The position numbers and the translations under genes were made by a program. From 43-108 sp001915545 (GTDB lineage Bacteria; Bacteroidota; Bacteroidia; Bacteroidales; Bacteroidaceae), in contig CABUGV010000010.1 in the NCBI GenBank assembly GCA_902491215.1, positions 25,317 to 89,316 of the forward strand: a stretch of 64,000 nt of DNA, read 5' to 3'. A model generated the notes under the pieces. It was not told the origin of the DNA, ran no database searches, and saw only the letters and a program-made list of their open reading frames with translations. Positions 31,800 to 41,176 of the stretch are shown here, piece after piece (the stretch's first letter is position 1; every line of letters starts with the position of its first letter).

Positions 31800-32717
31800 A
31801 TGAATAAGAAAGTTAGAACTAACGGCTTGCTGGCATGGGTGTTGGCTTCGAGGCCTAAGACACTGACAGGGGCAGCCACGCCTGTAATCATAGGTGCGGC
31901 CTTGGCTTGGAAGTTTTTGTCTGAGTTTGGTGGTACTTTCAGTTGGATGGCTTTCCTTCTGTGTCTGTTGTTTGCATTTGTAATGCAGATAGATGCAAAC
32001 TTCGTCAACGATTATTATGATTACAAGAAAGGCACGGACCGCGAGGATCGTCTTGGACCTGAAAGAGCCTGTGCACAGGGATGGATAACGCCGACGGCAA
32101 TGAAATGGGGCATCTGTTTAGCAACTGTTCTGTCGTGCGCTGTAGGGTTGCCACTTGTCTTGTTTGGAGGGTGGTGGCTGATAGCCGTAGGTGCTATTTG
32201 TGTAATATTCTGTTTCCTTTATACCACTTGTCTGTCTTACAGAGGCTACGGTGATGTGCTGGTACTGCTCTTCTTTGGATTGGTTCCTGTGTGCCTTACA
32301 TTTTATATACTTGCAGGATGTTTTTCTGCAGCAAGTCTTATTATGGGGCTGGCGTGCGGTTTTGCCACTGACTGCCTGCTCATGGTGAACAATTATCGTG
32401 ACCGCCATCAGGATGCTGTGAGCGGAAAGCGTACTGTTGTCGTACGCTGGGGCGGAAGAACGGCTCTGATGCTGTATCGCTGGCTTGGACTTATTGCTTC
32501 ATGCCTGTTTTATCTGTCTTGTGCTGTAGTCGCAAGTGCATCGTCCGGTGTCTTCGTTCTGATATACCTGACTTTGCATCTGAAGTCGGCTTATCTGATG
32601 GAAAAGCTTGACGGACGCGAACTGAATGCGGTTCTGGGAGCAACGGCCAGAAATATTTTCGTTTTTGCATTGGTCTTCGCCTTGTCGATTGCAAGCACCA
32701 TGCTCGGCGGATTTTGA
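31800..32717 (+). CDS. menA: 1,4-dihydroxy-2-naphthoate polyprenyltransferase
   Basis: Attaches the polyprenyl side chain to 1,4-dihydroxy-2-naphthoate in menaquinone synthesis. The 305-aa inner-membrane UbiA-family protein begins WVLASRPKTLTGAATPVIIGAAL, typical of MenA, and carries the two Asp-rich motifs: NDYYDYKKGTD (70-80) and NNYRDRHQDAVSGKRT. Eight to nine membrane helices are visible as hydrophobic runs. No other men genes are in the window. Menaquinone fits the anaerobic respiration of Bacteroidales. Confidence 0.93.
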   Translation: MNKKVRTNGLLAWVLASRPKTLTGAATPVIIGAALAWKFLSEFGGTFSWMAFLLCLLFAFVMQIDANFVNDYYDYKKGTDREDRLGPERACAQGWITPTAMKWGICLATVLSCAVGLPLVLFGGWWLIAVGAICVIFCFLYTTCLSYRGYGDVLVLLFFGLVPVCLTFYILAGCFSAASLIMGLACGFATDCLLMVNNYRDRHQDAVSGKRTVVVRWGGRTALMLYRWLGLIASCLFYLSCAVVASASSGVFVLIYLTLHLKSAYLMEKLDGRELNAVLGATARNIFVFALVFALSIASTMLGGF

Positions 32718-32871
32718 TGACGCCTGAGTACTTGGCGTGTCGTGTTGGTCGTTGTGTTTACGCTCTGTCTTAATCTTGCGAAGTCAAACATTTACATTTG
32801 TATAGTGGCTTATTTGATAAATCCTTGTATCTTTGTGAAAGGATGTTCAATGCTTTAAAAGAAAAGGTCTG

Positions 32872-34590
32872 ATGGCGGATAAGAAACGGATTCCATACGC
32901 CGTGGCTGATTACGGCAGGTTACGCGAGGAAAATTTTTATTATATCGACAAAACGGAATTCATTCCATATCTGGAAGAGTATTCCGCTCCTGTATTTCTG
33001 CGTCCTCGTCGTTTCGGCAAGAGTCTGTTCATGTCTACTTTGGCTTATTACTATGATGTAAATCAGAAGGATAGGTTTGAGGCTCTTTTTGGAGATACTT
33101 ATATTGGACAGCATCCTACGAAGGAACACAACAGTTTCCTGATTCTTCGTCTTGATTTTTCCAAACTCAGCATGTCTGATACTGCAGAGGGACTGGAACA
33201 GAATTTCCATTCTCTTGTGTGTCCTGTTTTAGAGGGGTTGGTCTCCGGGCGTTACCGCAATTATTTTGAAGGATTCAGCTACAAAAGTGATGGCGACGCC
33301 AACAGCATGCTGGCTGAACTTACGGGTTTCATCAGCGATTACGGTCTTCCTAAGATGTATGTCTTGATTGATGAGTACGATAATTTTACTAATCAACTGC
33401 TGACAGTTTTTCAGGATAGATTGTATGAACAGATAACAACTGGTGACAGCTTTCTACGTACTTTCTTCAAAGTAATAAAAGCCGCTATTGGTGAGGGCAG
33501 TATAATAAGATGTTTCTGTACTGGGGTACTGCCTGTTACAATGGATGATTTGACAAGTGGTTTTAATATCGCAAATATCATAACTCTCAACAGGCGCTTC
33601 CTCAATATGATGGGCTTTACGCATAAGGAAGCATCTGAATATCTGAGATATGTAGTCGAGAACTATGCCGGTTCTGACAGTAATTTTGCTGAACTTTGGC
33701 AGATGGTTGTGGATAATTACGACGGTTACCGTTTTCTTCCTGATGCCGAACCGTTGTTCAATTCAACTATTTTGACGTATTTCTTGCAGAATCTGGCTGA
33801 TGGAAAGGGTGAAGTGCCTCGTGAACTTGTTGACGAGAATCTGCGTACGGACATAAACTGGCTCAAACGATTGACTATAACCCACGATAATACGTCGGAC
33901 ATGTTGGACAAACTGCTTATCGATGGAGAGTTGCGCTATGCTTTCGATGATTTGTCAAGCAAGTTCAGCAAATTTAAATTGTTTCAGAAAGACTTTTATC
34001 CTGTCAGCCTTTTTTATCTCGGCATGATAACTATGAAGTCTGAGTTCAAGATGCAGCTTCCGAATCTGAGCATGAAGAGCATCTACATGGACTACTACAA
34101 TCAACTTAACAGCATTAATAAGCATAAAGATGATTTTATAGATGCTTTTGAGAAGTTTGCACATGATGCTAAGCTGCTGCCGATTGTCGATGTTTATTTC
34201 AAGAAATATCTTGGGCAATTCCCAGCGCAGGTCTTTGACAAGATAAATGAAAATTTTGTGAGGTGTTCGTTCTTTGAGCTCTGCTCCAGATATATGCGCG
34301 GGCGTTTTACATTCGCATTGGAACAGAATCTTCCTTCTGGACGTGCAGACATGGTGATGACAGGTGTTCCCGGTACGAACTACCATAATGATTGTCGTGT
34401 AGTGGAATTTAAGTATTTCAAAGCTAAGGATGTTCGTCTTGTTGAGGGACTTTCTGATGCCAAGGCGGACGATGTCGCTCAAGTCAAGGCTTACGCGACA
34501 GATATAAATCAGTCATTTCCTGAGTATCGGATGTCTGCTTATGTAGTGTATATAGCTGCCGGAAAGGCTTATAAGGCTTTTAAGGTGTGA
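32872..34590 (+). CDS. AAA-ATPase-like / PD-(D/E)XK nuclease family protein
   Basis: 572 aa with the two-domain layout of a family abundant in Bacteroidales (AAA-ATPase-like N-terminus plus C-terminal PDDEXK_9). N-terminal IPYAVADYGRLREENFYYIDKTEFIPYLE and a P-loop variant RPRRFGKSLFM (about residues 44-54); a Walker-B-like YVLIDEYDNF at ~160-170. The C-terminal nuclease core shows GRADMVM and later VVEFKYFKAKD (D...ExK). The function of the family is not established; the nuclease fold and frequent multi-copy, mobile distribution suggest defence or mobile-element biology. Monocistronic, no linked toxin or methylase. Confidence 0.85.
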   Translation: MADKKRIPYAVADYGRLREENFYYIDKTEFIPYLEEYSAPVFLRPRRFGKSLFMSTLAYYYDVNQKDRFEALFGDTYIGQHPTKEHNSFLILRLDFSKLSMSDTAEGLEQNFHSLVCPVLEGLVSGRYRNYFEGFSYKSDGDANSMLAELTGFISDYGLPKMYVLIDEYDNFTNQLLTVFQDRLYEQITTGDSFLRTFFKVIKAAIGEGSIIRCFCTGVLPVTMDDLTSGFNIANIITLNRRFLNMMGFTHKEASEYLRYVVENYAGSDSNFAELWQMVVDNYDGYRFLPDAEPLFNSTILTYFLQNLADGKGEVPRELVDENLRTDINWLKRLTITHDNTSDMLDKLLIDGELRYAFDDLSSKFSKFKLFQKDFYPVSLFYLGMITMKSEFKMQLPNLSMKSIYMDYYNQLNSINKHKDDFIDAFEKFAHDAKLLPIVDVYFKKYLGQFPAQVFDKINENFVRCSFFELCSRYMRGRFTFALEQNLPSGRADMVMTGVPGTNYHNDCRVVEFKYFKAKDVRLVEGLSDAKADDVAQVKAYATDINQSFPEYRMSAYVVYIAAGKAYKAFKV

Positions 34591-34685
34591 TGTGGCAGGC
34601 CGTAGCGTCATGAAAATTATGACATAGACTTCTTTCGCTTGTAAAGGTGTAAAACGTTGTATTATAAATTAAAAAATATATAGAT

Positions 34686-35303
34686 ATGAAGATTTTAGCT
34701 GTAGGCATGAATTATGCTGAACACAATAAAGAACTGGACAATACGTTAATATTACCGGAGGAACCGGTGATATTTTCAAAGCCTGATTCGGCGCTGGAGA
34801 AAGAAATGAAGCCTTTCTTTGTTCCGGATTTTGCCGAGCAGTTTGATTATGAGACAGAACTTGTTGTCCGTATAAACCGAATGGGACGAAATATAGGTGA
34901 GCGCTTTGCATCAAGATATTATGATGAGGTTACGGTAGGCATTGACTTTACTGCACGCGACCTGCAGCGCAAGCTCAGAGCGGAAGGCAAGCCGTGGGAA
35001 CTCTGCAAGGGATTTGATGGCTCGGCATATATCGGACGCTTTGTTAAGGTAAGCGAAATAGGTGACATTCAGAATGTCAATTTCCATCTCGACATCAACG
35101 GACAGACTGTACAGAAAGGCTGGAGCGGAGATATGATATTCAGTGTCAACAAGATAATAGCTTATGTGAGCCGTTTCTTTACACTCAAAATGGGCGACCT
35201 GATATTTACTGGAACGCCTGCAGGAGTGGGGCCTGTGCATGAAGGAGAATTGCTCGAAGGGTATCTTGAGGATACAAAGGTGCTCGAATTTAAAGTGAAA
35301 TGA
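34686..35303 (+). CDS. Fumarylacetoacetate hydrolase family protein
   Basis: The 205-aa product has the FAH catalytic fold with MKILAVGMNYAEHNKEL, PVIFSKPDSAL, the metal-binding E-x-E (DYETELVVRI), VGIDFTARDLQ and IFTGTPAGVGPV. This size fits acylpyruvate hydrolase/oxaloacetate decarboxylase-type members (FAHD1/YcgM-like), acting on short diketo acids with Mg2+. The precise substrate is not decided. It is followed by porU after only 4 bp, so it is the first gene of the porU transcript. Confidence 0.9.
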   Translation: MKILAVGMNYAEHNKELDNTLILPEEPVIFSKPDSALEKEMKPFFVPDFAEQFDYETELVVRINRMGRNIGERFASRYYDEVTVGIDFTARDLQRKLRAEGKPWELCKGFDGSAYIGRFVKVSEIGDIQNVNFHLDINGQTVQKGWSGDMIFSVNKIIAYVSRFFTLKMGDLIFTGTPAGVGPVHEGELLEGYLEDTKVLEFKVK

Positions 35304-35307
35304 CGAA

Positions 35308-38300
35308 ATGAATTTTAAAAACAGAATATTCTTTACACTGATATTTTGTGCTTTTGCAGTTGGATTGGCAAGAGCACAGTTTGCTTATGTCGACTGGTCT
35401 GCAAATGATACGGTCGTACCTGCATATACCCATACATACGAACTTGGTGCGGATTATTCAGCTTACGACTACGAATTCAAGATTGAATATGCAGAAACAG
35501 CGCCCTTGACAGAGTCTGACCGAAAGAGATACAGAATATCCGATGATATGCTGAAAGACGATTTTTCAGTTGATTCATATATCGGTGTCAGTCGAAAGAA
35601 AGGGCAGTTGGACGTTTCGGTGTATCCTATTGCAGTGAAAGACGGTAAGGCTGTTAAGCTGTTGTCTTTCAAGCCTGTCTTGGAGAAGAAAATGAAAAAG
35701 ACTGTTGCCGGCAGAACGTTGATGACTGCAGGTGATGCCGTTACTGGTCGATATGCAGAACATTCTGTTTTAGCTTCAGGCAAGTGGGTGAAAATCCGTG
35801 TTGCCGATAAGGGTGTCTATCAGCTGACAAAGAGCCGATTGGCTGGCTTGGGGTTCAGTGACCCTTCAAAGGTGAAAGTTTATGGTTATGGCGGTGAAAA
35901 ACTTTCAGAGACCAATATTCAGGATTTGACTGATGATCTCAAGCAAGTGCCTACATGGCGTAAGGACGACGGCTCGTTGCTGTTTTATGCTAAAGGTACT
36001 GTGAAGTGGACCCGTTCGGGCACGCGAAATTTTATACATACGCAGAACCCTTATTCACAATATTCGTATTATTTCATTACAGACAGCGGTGATGATGAAC
36101 CTTTGTCGTTCGTTCAAGAAACAGAGCATCCGGCAGAAGGAACCATTACGTCTGCTTTCTATGATCATGTCTTGTATGAGAAAGACGGGTACAGCTGGAT
36201 GCACAGCGGACGTACTTTTTTTGAAGATTATGATTATGCAAACGGCAATTCCAGAAAATATCAGATGAATCTTCCAGGTATTACCGAGGGAACGGCTAGT
36301 GTTACGGTTTCATTTTCTGCCAATGCGCCAAGTTCTTCAGGTGGCACAACTTTGTCGGTAAGTATAGATGATTCCAGTTTGGGTACAATGTCTATTGGAG
36401 TGCGCGGAACGTATGATAATGCAACAGTTGCAAGCAGAACTTTTACATGGAGCGAGGGATTGACAGAGAATCCGACATTGACATTGACGCATAACAGAAG
36501 TTACGGTATATCAGGACGTTTGGATTACATAAGAATCAGTTATCCGCGAAAACTTGAAATTACGGATAATTGGCTGCAATTCAGAACCGTGAATGATGGT
36601 TATACCGATTTCCGAATTTCGGATGCTGGTTCATCTACCAAGGTTTGGCGTATACCATCGCAAGGGGATGTTTCTGAGATTCCAGGCACTTTGGAGGATG
36701 GTGTATATAGGGTATTGACTGATGTTTCGTTGACTGATGAATTTGTTGCAGTAAATACTGATAAGACTTTTCCTTCGCCTGAAATCATAGGCGAAATAGA
36801 GAATCAGGATCTGCATTCGCTGTCGGGCATAAATTACGTGATTATTGTGCCTGAAAGCGGAAAACTCACGGCACAGGCCAATAGGCTTGCGGAACTGCAT
36901 AAGGAGAAGGATGGCTTGAACTGTCTGGTTGTTTCAGCCGATAAAATCTACAATGAGTTTTCTTCCGGTACTCCTGATGCCACTGCATACAGGCGTTTCA
37001 TGAAAATGCTCTACGACAAGGCTTCTACAGAAGCTGATATGCCTCGTTATCTCTTGCTGTTAGGACCGTGCGTCTGGGATAACAGAATGATAACATCTGC
37101 AATGGCTAATGCTTCGCAGGAAGATTATTTGCTGGCATACGAATCGGACAACTCGGTCAGTCAGACATACAGCTATATTCTGGATGATTATTTCGGTTTT
37201 CTTGATGACGCGGAAGGTTCTTCCTTGAAAAGGGACAAACTGGATATCGGCATCGGACGCATTACTGCTTCAAATTCTTCTTCTGCAAAAGATGTCGTAG
37301 ATAAGATAGAGGCATACATAAGCAATGATGAAGCGGGTGCGTGGAAAAATACTATCTGTATTTTGGGCGACGACGGTGATGACAACCTTCACATGGAAGA
37401 TGCCGACACTATTGCTAATCAGACGCAAGGCTTGTATCCGGATTATAACATTCGCAAGATATATTGGGATACTTACAGCCTGGAGGTCTCGTCAAGCGGA
37501 AAATCGTATCCTGATGCAACGAAAGACATAGAGCAGCAGATGCGCGACGGTGCCCTGATAATGAATTATACTGGTCATGGAGCCGCTTACAGTATATCTC
37601 ATGAGAAAGTGCTTATGGTTCCAGATTTCAAGGCCTTTCGTTCAACACGTCTGCCTTTGTGGATTACTGCATCGTGTGACATATCTCCATTTGACATGAA
37701 CGAAGAAAATATCGGTGAGGCTGCTTTGCTGAATGCTGATGGAGCAGCAATAGCTTTGCTTACGACGACCAGAACGGTATTCTCTTCTTACAACCGTAAA
37801 ATCAACAAGTGGTTTATGAGATATGTGCTCGGTACAGATGAAAACGGAAAGAGGTATTCTTTGGGCGATGCACTGCGCCTTTCTAAATGCAGTCTGGTAA
37901 CTTCAGAAAGTGCATCTATGAGCGACGTTACGGAAAATAAGTTCCATTTTGTGCTTCTCGGTGATCCAGCCCTGACACTTGTCGCTCCGACGTACAAGGT
38001 TGTAGTGGACGAATTCAACGGTGCAGAAGCCGATGGCGATGCAACGACTGTAAGTGCTGGAAGCATAGTGACAGTAAAAGGACATATAGAAGACGGCAAC
38101 GGTAATGTTGTAGAAGATTTCAATGGAACTGTTTCGCCTTCTGTTTTTGATAACCTTGAAGAAATAACTTGTCGCAATAACGCCGGTGCTGAGGAGCCTT
38201 TTGTTTTCTATGATCGTACAAATACGCTTTATTCCGGTGCTGATTCGGTGAAGAACGGACGATTTACGTTCAGTTTCCCTGTTTCGTTGGATATAAACTA

Positions 38301-39075
38301 TTCATACGAAAACGGCCTTTTGAGCCTGTATGCCGTCAACAATGACAAGACTATTGAAGCTAACGGACACTATGAGAATTTCATTGTCGGTGGCACAAGC
38401 GACGATATCAGTAATCCTGATGAGAATGAAGGTCCGGAGATTGTACTTTATCTGAATTCAGACAGTTTCGTCTCAGGCGATAAGGTTAATGAAACTCCGT
38501 TGCTGTATGCTTCGTTGTCGGATGAAAACGGTATAAATACAACTGGAAGCGGTGTAGGTCATGATATTGTTGCGATAATAGACAATAATGAGTCTATGAC
38601 ATATACTCTGAACAGCTATTATGTACCGGAGGTCGGTGATTATACCAAGGGACATGTGTCTTTCAGTATACCCGAACTCGAGGAAGGAAAGCATACTCTT
38701 TTGTTCCGTGCCTGGGACATAATGAACAAATCGTCTGTAAAGGAAATTGAATTCTATGTGGAGAAAGGGCAGAAACCTACTATATTCGATTTCAATTGTA
38801 CGAGTCCTATAAGGGAATCTGCAACGTTTACTATTGTCAACAACAGACCGCAGAGCCTGCTCAATGTGGCTGTGGATGTGTACGATACGGCTGGACGTAA
38901 GGTGTGGACGGTAAGTGAGAGCGGTAGCAGTGACTCAAATGAATATAAGTTCACATGGAATCTGCAATCTACAGGATGCGACATTCAGCCTGGCATATAT
39001 ATATGCCGTGCACGAATATCCACATCCGACGGAACCGAGGCCACCAAGGCACGAAAAGTTATAGTGCTGAAATGA
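35308..39075 (+). CDS. porU: Type IX secretion system sortase PorU
   Basis: PorU is the outer-membrane-associated C25-type Cys protease that removes the sorting domain of T9SS cargo and links the cargo to A-LPS or releases it. The 1255-aa protein has a signal peptide (FFTLIFCAFAVGLARAQ), a long N-terminal beta region, a gingipain-like domain with H757 in NYTGHGAAYS and C790 in ITASCDISPFD, and a C-terminal Ig-like part ending in a sorting-domain-like segment (VDVYDTAGRKVW ... GIYICRARIS). Length and layout match PorU. porV follows after 180 bp, as in other Bacteroidetes. Expected substrates in the window are the proteins at 2-907 and 48919-53034. Confidence 0.95.
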   Translation: MNFKNRIFFTLIFCAFAVGLARAQFAYVDWSANDTVVPAYTHTYELGADYSAYDYEFKIEYAETAPLTESDRKRYRISDDMLKDDFSVDSYIGVSRKKGQLDVSVYPIAVKDGKAVKLLSFKPVLEKKMKKTVAGRTLMTAGDAVTGRYAEHSVLASGKWVKIRVADKGVYQLTKSRLAGLGFSDPSKVKVYGYGGEKLSETNIQDLTDDLKQVPTWRKDDGSLLFYAKGTVKWTRSGTRNFIHTQNPYSQYSYYFITDSGDDEPLSFVQETEHPAEGTITSAFYDHVLYEKDGYSWMHSGRTFFEDYDYANGNSRKYQMNLPGITEGTASVTVSFSANAPSSSGGTTLSVSIDDSSLGTMSIGVRGTYDNATVASRTFTWSEGLTENPTLTLTHNRSYGISGRLDYIRISYPRKLEITDNWLQFRTVNDGYTDFRISDAGSSTKVWRIPSQGDVSEIPGTLEDGVYRVLTDVSLTDEFVAVNTDKTFPSPEIIGEIENQDLHSLSGINYVIIVPESGKLTAQANRLAELHKEKDGLNCLVVSADKIYNEFSSGTPDATAYRRFMKMLYDKASTEADMPRYLLLLGPCVWDNRMITSAMANASQEDYLLAYESDNSVSQTYSYILDDYFGFLDDAEGSSLKRDKLDIGIGRITASNSSSAKDVVDKIEAYISNDEAGAWKNTICILGDDGDDNLHMEDADTIANQTQGLYPDYNIRKIYWDTYSLEVSSSGKSYPDATKDIEQQMRDGALIMNYTGHGAAYSISHEKVLMVPDFKAFRSTRLPLWITASCDISPFDMNEENIGEAALLNADGAAIALLTTTRTVFSSYNRKINKWFMRYVLGTDENGKRYSLGDALRLSKCSLVTSESASMSDVTENKFHFVLLGDPALTLVAPTYKVVVDEFNGAEADGDATTVSAGSIVTVKGHIEDGNGNVVEDFNGTVSPSVFDNLEEITCRNNAGAEEPFVFYDRTNTLYSGADSVKNGRFTFSFPVSLDINYSYENGLLSLYAVNNDKTIEANGHYENFIVGGTSDDISNPDENEGPEIVLYLNSDSFVSGDKVNETPLLYASLSDENGINTTGSGVGHDIVAIIDNNESMTYTLNSYYVPEVGDYTKGHVSFSIPELEEGKHTLLFRAWDIMNKSSVKEIEFYVEKGQKPTIFDFNCTSPIRESATFTIVNNRPQSLLNVAVDVYDTAGRKVWTVSESGSSDSNEYKFTWNLQSTGCDIQPGIYICRARISTSDGTEATKARKVIVLK

Positions 39076-39255
39076 GAGTATAGATGACAGAACAACAATT
39101 AATAGGGAGTTCCTACAATAAAAAGTTAAGTTTTCTGTTATATAGAATATATGCCTTGCCTATTGATTGCAACGGCGAATGAAATACATATGAATGTATA
39201 ATATAAGAGTGCATGATGAACGGACACGAAACGTTGCACGACAAACAAAAGAAAA

Positions 39256-40464
39256 ATGAAAAATTGCAATAATAAGATGAAAAAGATTTCGATATCAGTA
39301 CTTCTGTTGTCATCGATTGTGGCCCAGATGAAAGCCCAGGATGTCAAGAATCAGTTCAACCCTGTGTATTATGGTGTGACATCGCTTGCTGTGGCACCGG
39401 ATGCCCGTGCCGGTGGTCTTGGTGACGTCGGTGCTGCTACAGATCCTGATGTCAACTCACAGTATTGGAACCCTGCAAAGTATCCTTTTTGTATAAGTCG
39501 TGCGGGTGTGTCGCTCAACTATACTCCGTGGCTTAGACAGTTGGTAAACGATATCGACCTTGCAAATATTACAGGATATTATCGTTTGGGCAATTATGAT
39601 GCGTTGAGTGCTTCTCTCCGCTATTTCTCGCTAGGTGAGGTTATTGCCGATGAGTCTACAACCATTCGTCCGTATGAAATGGCTGTTGACCTTGCTTATT
39701 CGAGAATGCTGAGCGAAACATTTTCTGCTGCGGTTGCTCTGCGATTCATATATTCGGATTTGGCTTATAAGTTGGACGATGAGACATCTCCAGGTTCGGC
39801 TTTTGCCGCAGACGTAGCGCTGTATCATAACGGCTACATAAATATGGGGTACAGAGAGTGCCAGTTGGGATGGGGTGTCAATATTAGCAATATAGGAAGT
39901 AAGATTTCTTATGACGACGGTAATACAAGCGAGTTCATTCCGACAAATCTGCGTATCGGTGCTTCGCTTATGATACCTCTAGACGAGTATAACACTCTGA
40001 CCATTGCTGCAGATGCAAACAAGCTGCTTGTTCCTACACGTCCGACGATGGAACAGTATATAAAAGAAACCGGTGCTGATGAAGATGATTATTCTGGTTA
40101 TTCGGCATGGCTTCAGGATGAGGGATACTATAATGTTTCTCCGATTTCTGGTATATTCAAGTCATTCAGTGATGCGCCGGGAGGTTTCAAGGAGGAAATG
40201 CAGGAAATACAGTGGAGTGTCGGTATGGAGTATTCGTACAACAATCAGTTCTTCGTGCGTGGCGGTTACCACTACGAAAGTCCAAACAAGGGTAACAGAC
40301 AGTATTTCACTATTGGTGCCGGTTTCAAGATGAATGTCTTCTCAATCGATGCCGGTTACGTGATTTCAACGGCACAGAGCAATCCTTTGGACCAGACCCT
40401 GAGATTCTCTCTTGCGTTTGATATGGACGGTATAAAGGATCTTTTTGGCGGTAGACGCAGGTAA
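39256..40464 (+). CDS. porV: Type IX secretion system shuttle protein PorV
   Basis: PorV is a 14-stranded FadL-like outer-membrane protein that collects cargo from the SprA translocon and delivers it to PorU. The product is 402 aa from ATG 39256, or 395 aa from ATG 39277 (MKKISISVLLLSSIVAQMKAQ, cleaner signal peptide); I keep the first because of its A-rich upstream context. Family features: FNPVYYGVTSLAVAPDARAGGLGDVGAATDPDVNSQYWNPAK near the N-terminus (read in parts), and C-terminal ITTIGAG-like YFTIGAGFKMNVFSIDAGYV. It lies between porU and ispF. Confidence 0.93.
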   Translation: MKNCNNKMKKISISVLLLSSIVAQMKAQDVKNQFNPVYYGVTSLAVAPDARAGGLGDVGAATDPDVNSQYWNPAKYPFCISRAGVSLNYTPWLRQLVNDIDLANITGYYRLGNYDALSASLRYFSLGEVIADESTTIRPYEMAVDLAYSRMLSETFSAAVALRFIYSDLAYKLDDETSPGSAFAADVALYHNGYINMGYRECQLGWGVNISNIGSKISYDDGNTSEFIPTNLRIGASLMIPLDEYNTLTIAADANKLLVPTRPTMEQYIKETGADEDDYSGYSAWLQDEGYYNVSPISGIFKSFSDAPGGFKEEMQEIQWSVGMEYSYNNQFFVRGGYHYESPNKGNRQYFTIGAGFKMNVFSIDAGYVISTAQSNPLDQTLRFSLAFDMDGIKDLFGGRRR

Positions 40465-40500
40465 TCTCTGCATGTTGTAAAATAAAAAGGAAAATTGATT

Positions 40501-40980
40501 ATGAAGATAAGAGTAGGTTTCGGTTTTGATGTACACCGACTTGTTGAAGGTCGAGATCTGTGGATGGGTGGTGTAAAGCTTGAGCACGAAATGGGACTGC
40601 TTGGACACAGCGATGCAGATGTACTCATTCATGCAATATGTGATGCTTTGCTTGGTGCCGCTAATATGCGCGATATAGGCTTTCACTTTCCTGACAACAA
40701 GGAAGAATTTCACAATATAGACAGTAAGATTCTGCTTGCAAAAACTGTGGAGCTTCTTGCCGGAAAAGGTTATGAGGTCGGTAATATAGATGCTACTATA
40801 TGTGCGGAAAGACCTAAGATGAATCCTCATATACCAGAGATGAAAAAGGTGCTCGCAGGTGTCATGGGCATAGATGAGGATGACATATCAATAAAGGCTA
40901 CTACAACTGAAAAGCTTGGCTTTACCGGACGTGAGGAAGGTATAAGTGCATACGCTGTGGCTTTGATAGAGAAGAAATGA
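40501..40980 (+). CDS. ispF: 2-C-methyl-D-erythritol 2,4-cyclodiphosphate synthase
   Basis: Fifth step of the MEP isoprenoid pathway: cyclises CDP-ME-2-phosphate, releasing CMP. The 159-aa product has the metal ligands GFDVHRL (D10, H12), the signature HSDADVLIHAICDALLGAA, FPDN, and C-terminal TTTEKLGFTGREEGI. I start at ATG 40501; a TTG two codons earlier is unlikely. 36 bp after porV and followed by a terminator, so it is the last gene of the FAH-porU-porV-ispF run. dxr of the same pathway is at 57.8 kb. Confidence 0.95.
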   Translation: MKIRVGFGFDVHRLVEGRDLWMGGVKLEHEMGLLGHSDADVLIHAICDALLGAANMRDIGFHFPDNKEEFHNIDSKILLAKTVELLAGKGYEVGNIDATICAERPKMNPHIPEMKKVLAGVMGIDEDDISIKATTTEKLGFTGREEGISAYAVALIEKK

Positions 40981-41017
40981 TGACGTTGCGGCTTTATGCT
41001 GTTGATGTGATGCAGAT

Positions 41018-41056
41018 AAGGGGAACATGGGGCTTTTGCTCTGTGTTCCCTTTTTT
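41018..41056 (+). terminator. Terminator of the porU-porV-ispF run
   Basis: GGGAACA (41021-41027) pairs with TGTTCCC (41044-41050) and T6 follows. It lies ~40 bp after the ispF stop. Confidence 0.75.
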
Positions 41057-41176
41057 GCTTTTTTGTCGGTGCAACGAATTAATTGCGGAATACTTTCTGA
41101 CTAATTCATAAATATTTTGCATATTTGCACGTATAATGCATGAATATTGTTAACTATAAAATAATTTATTACATTC

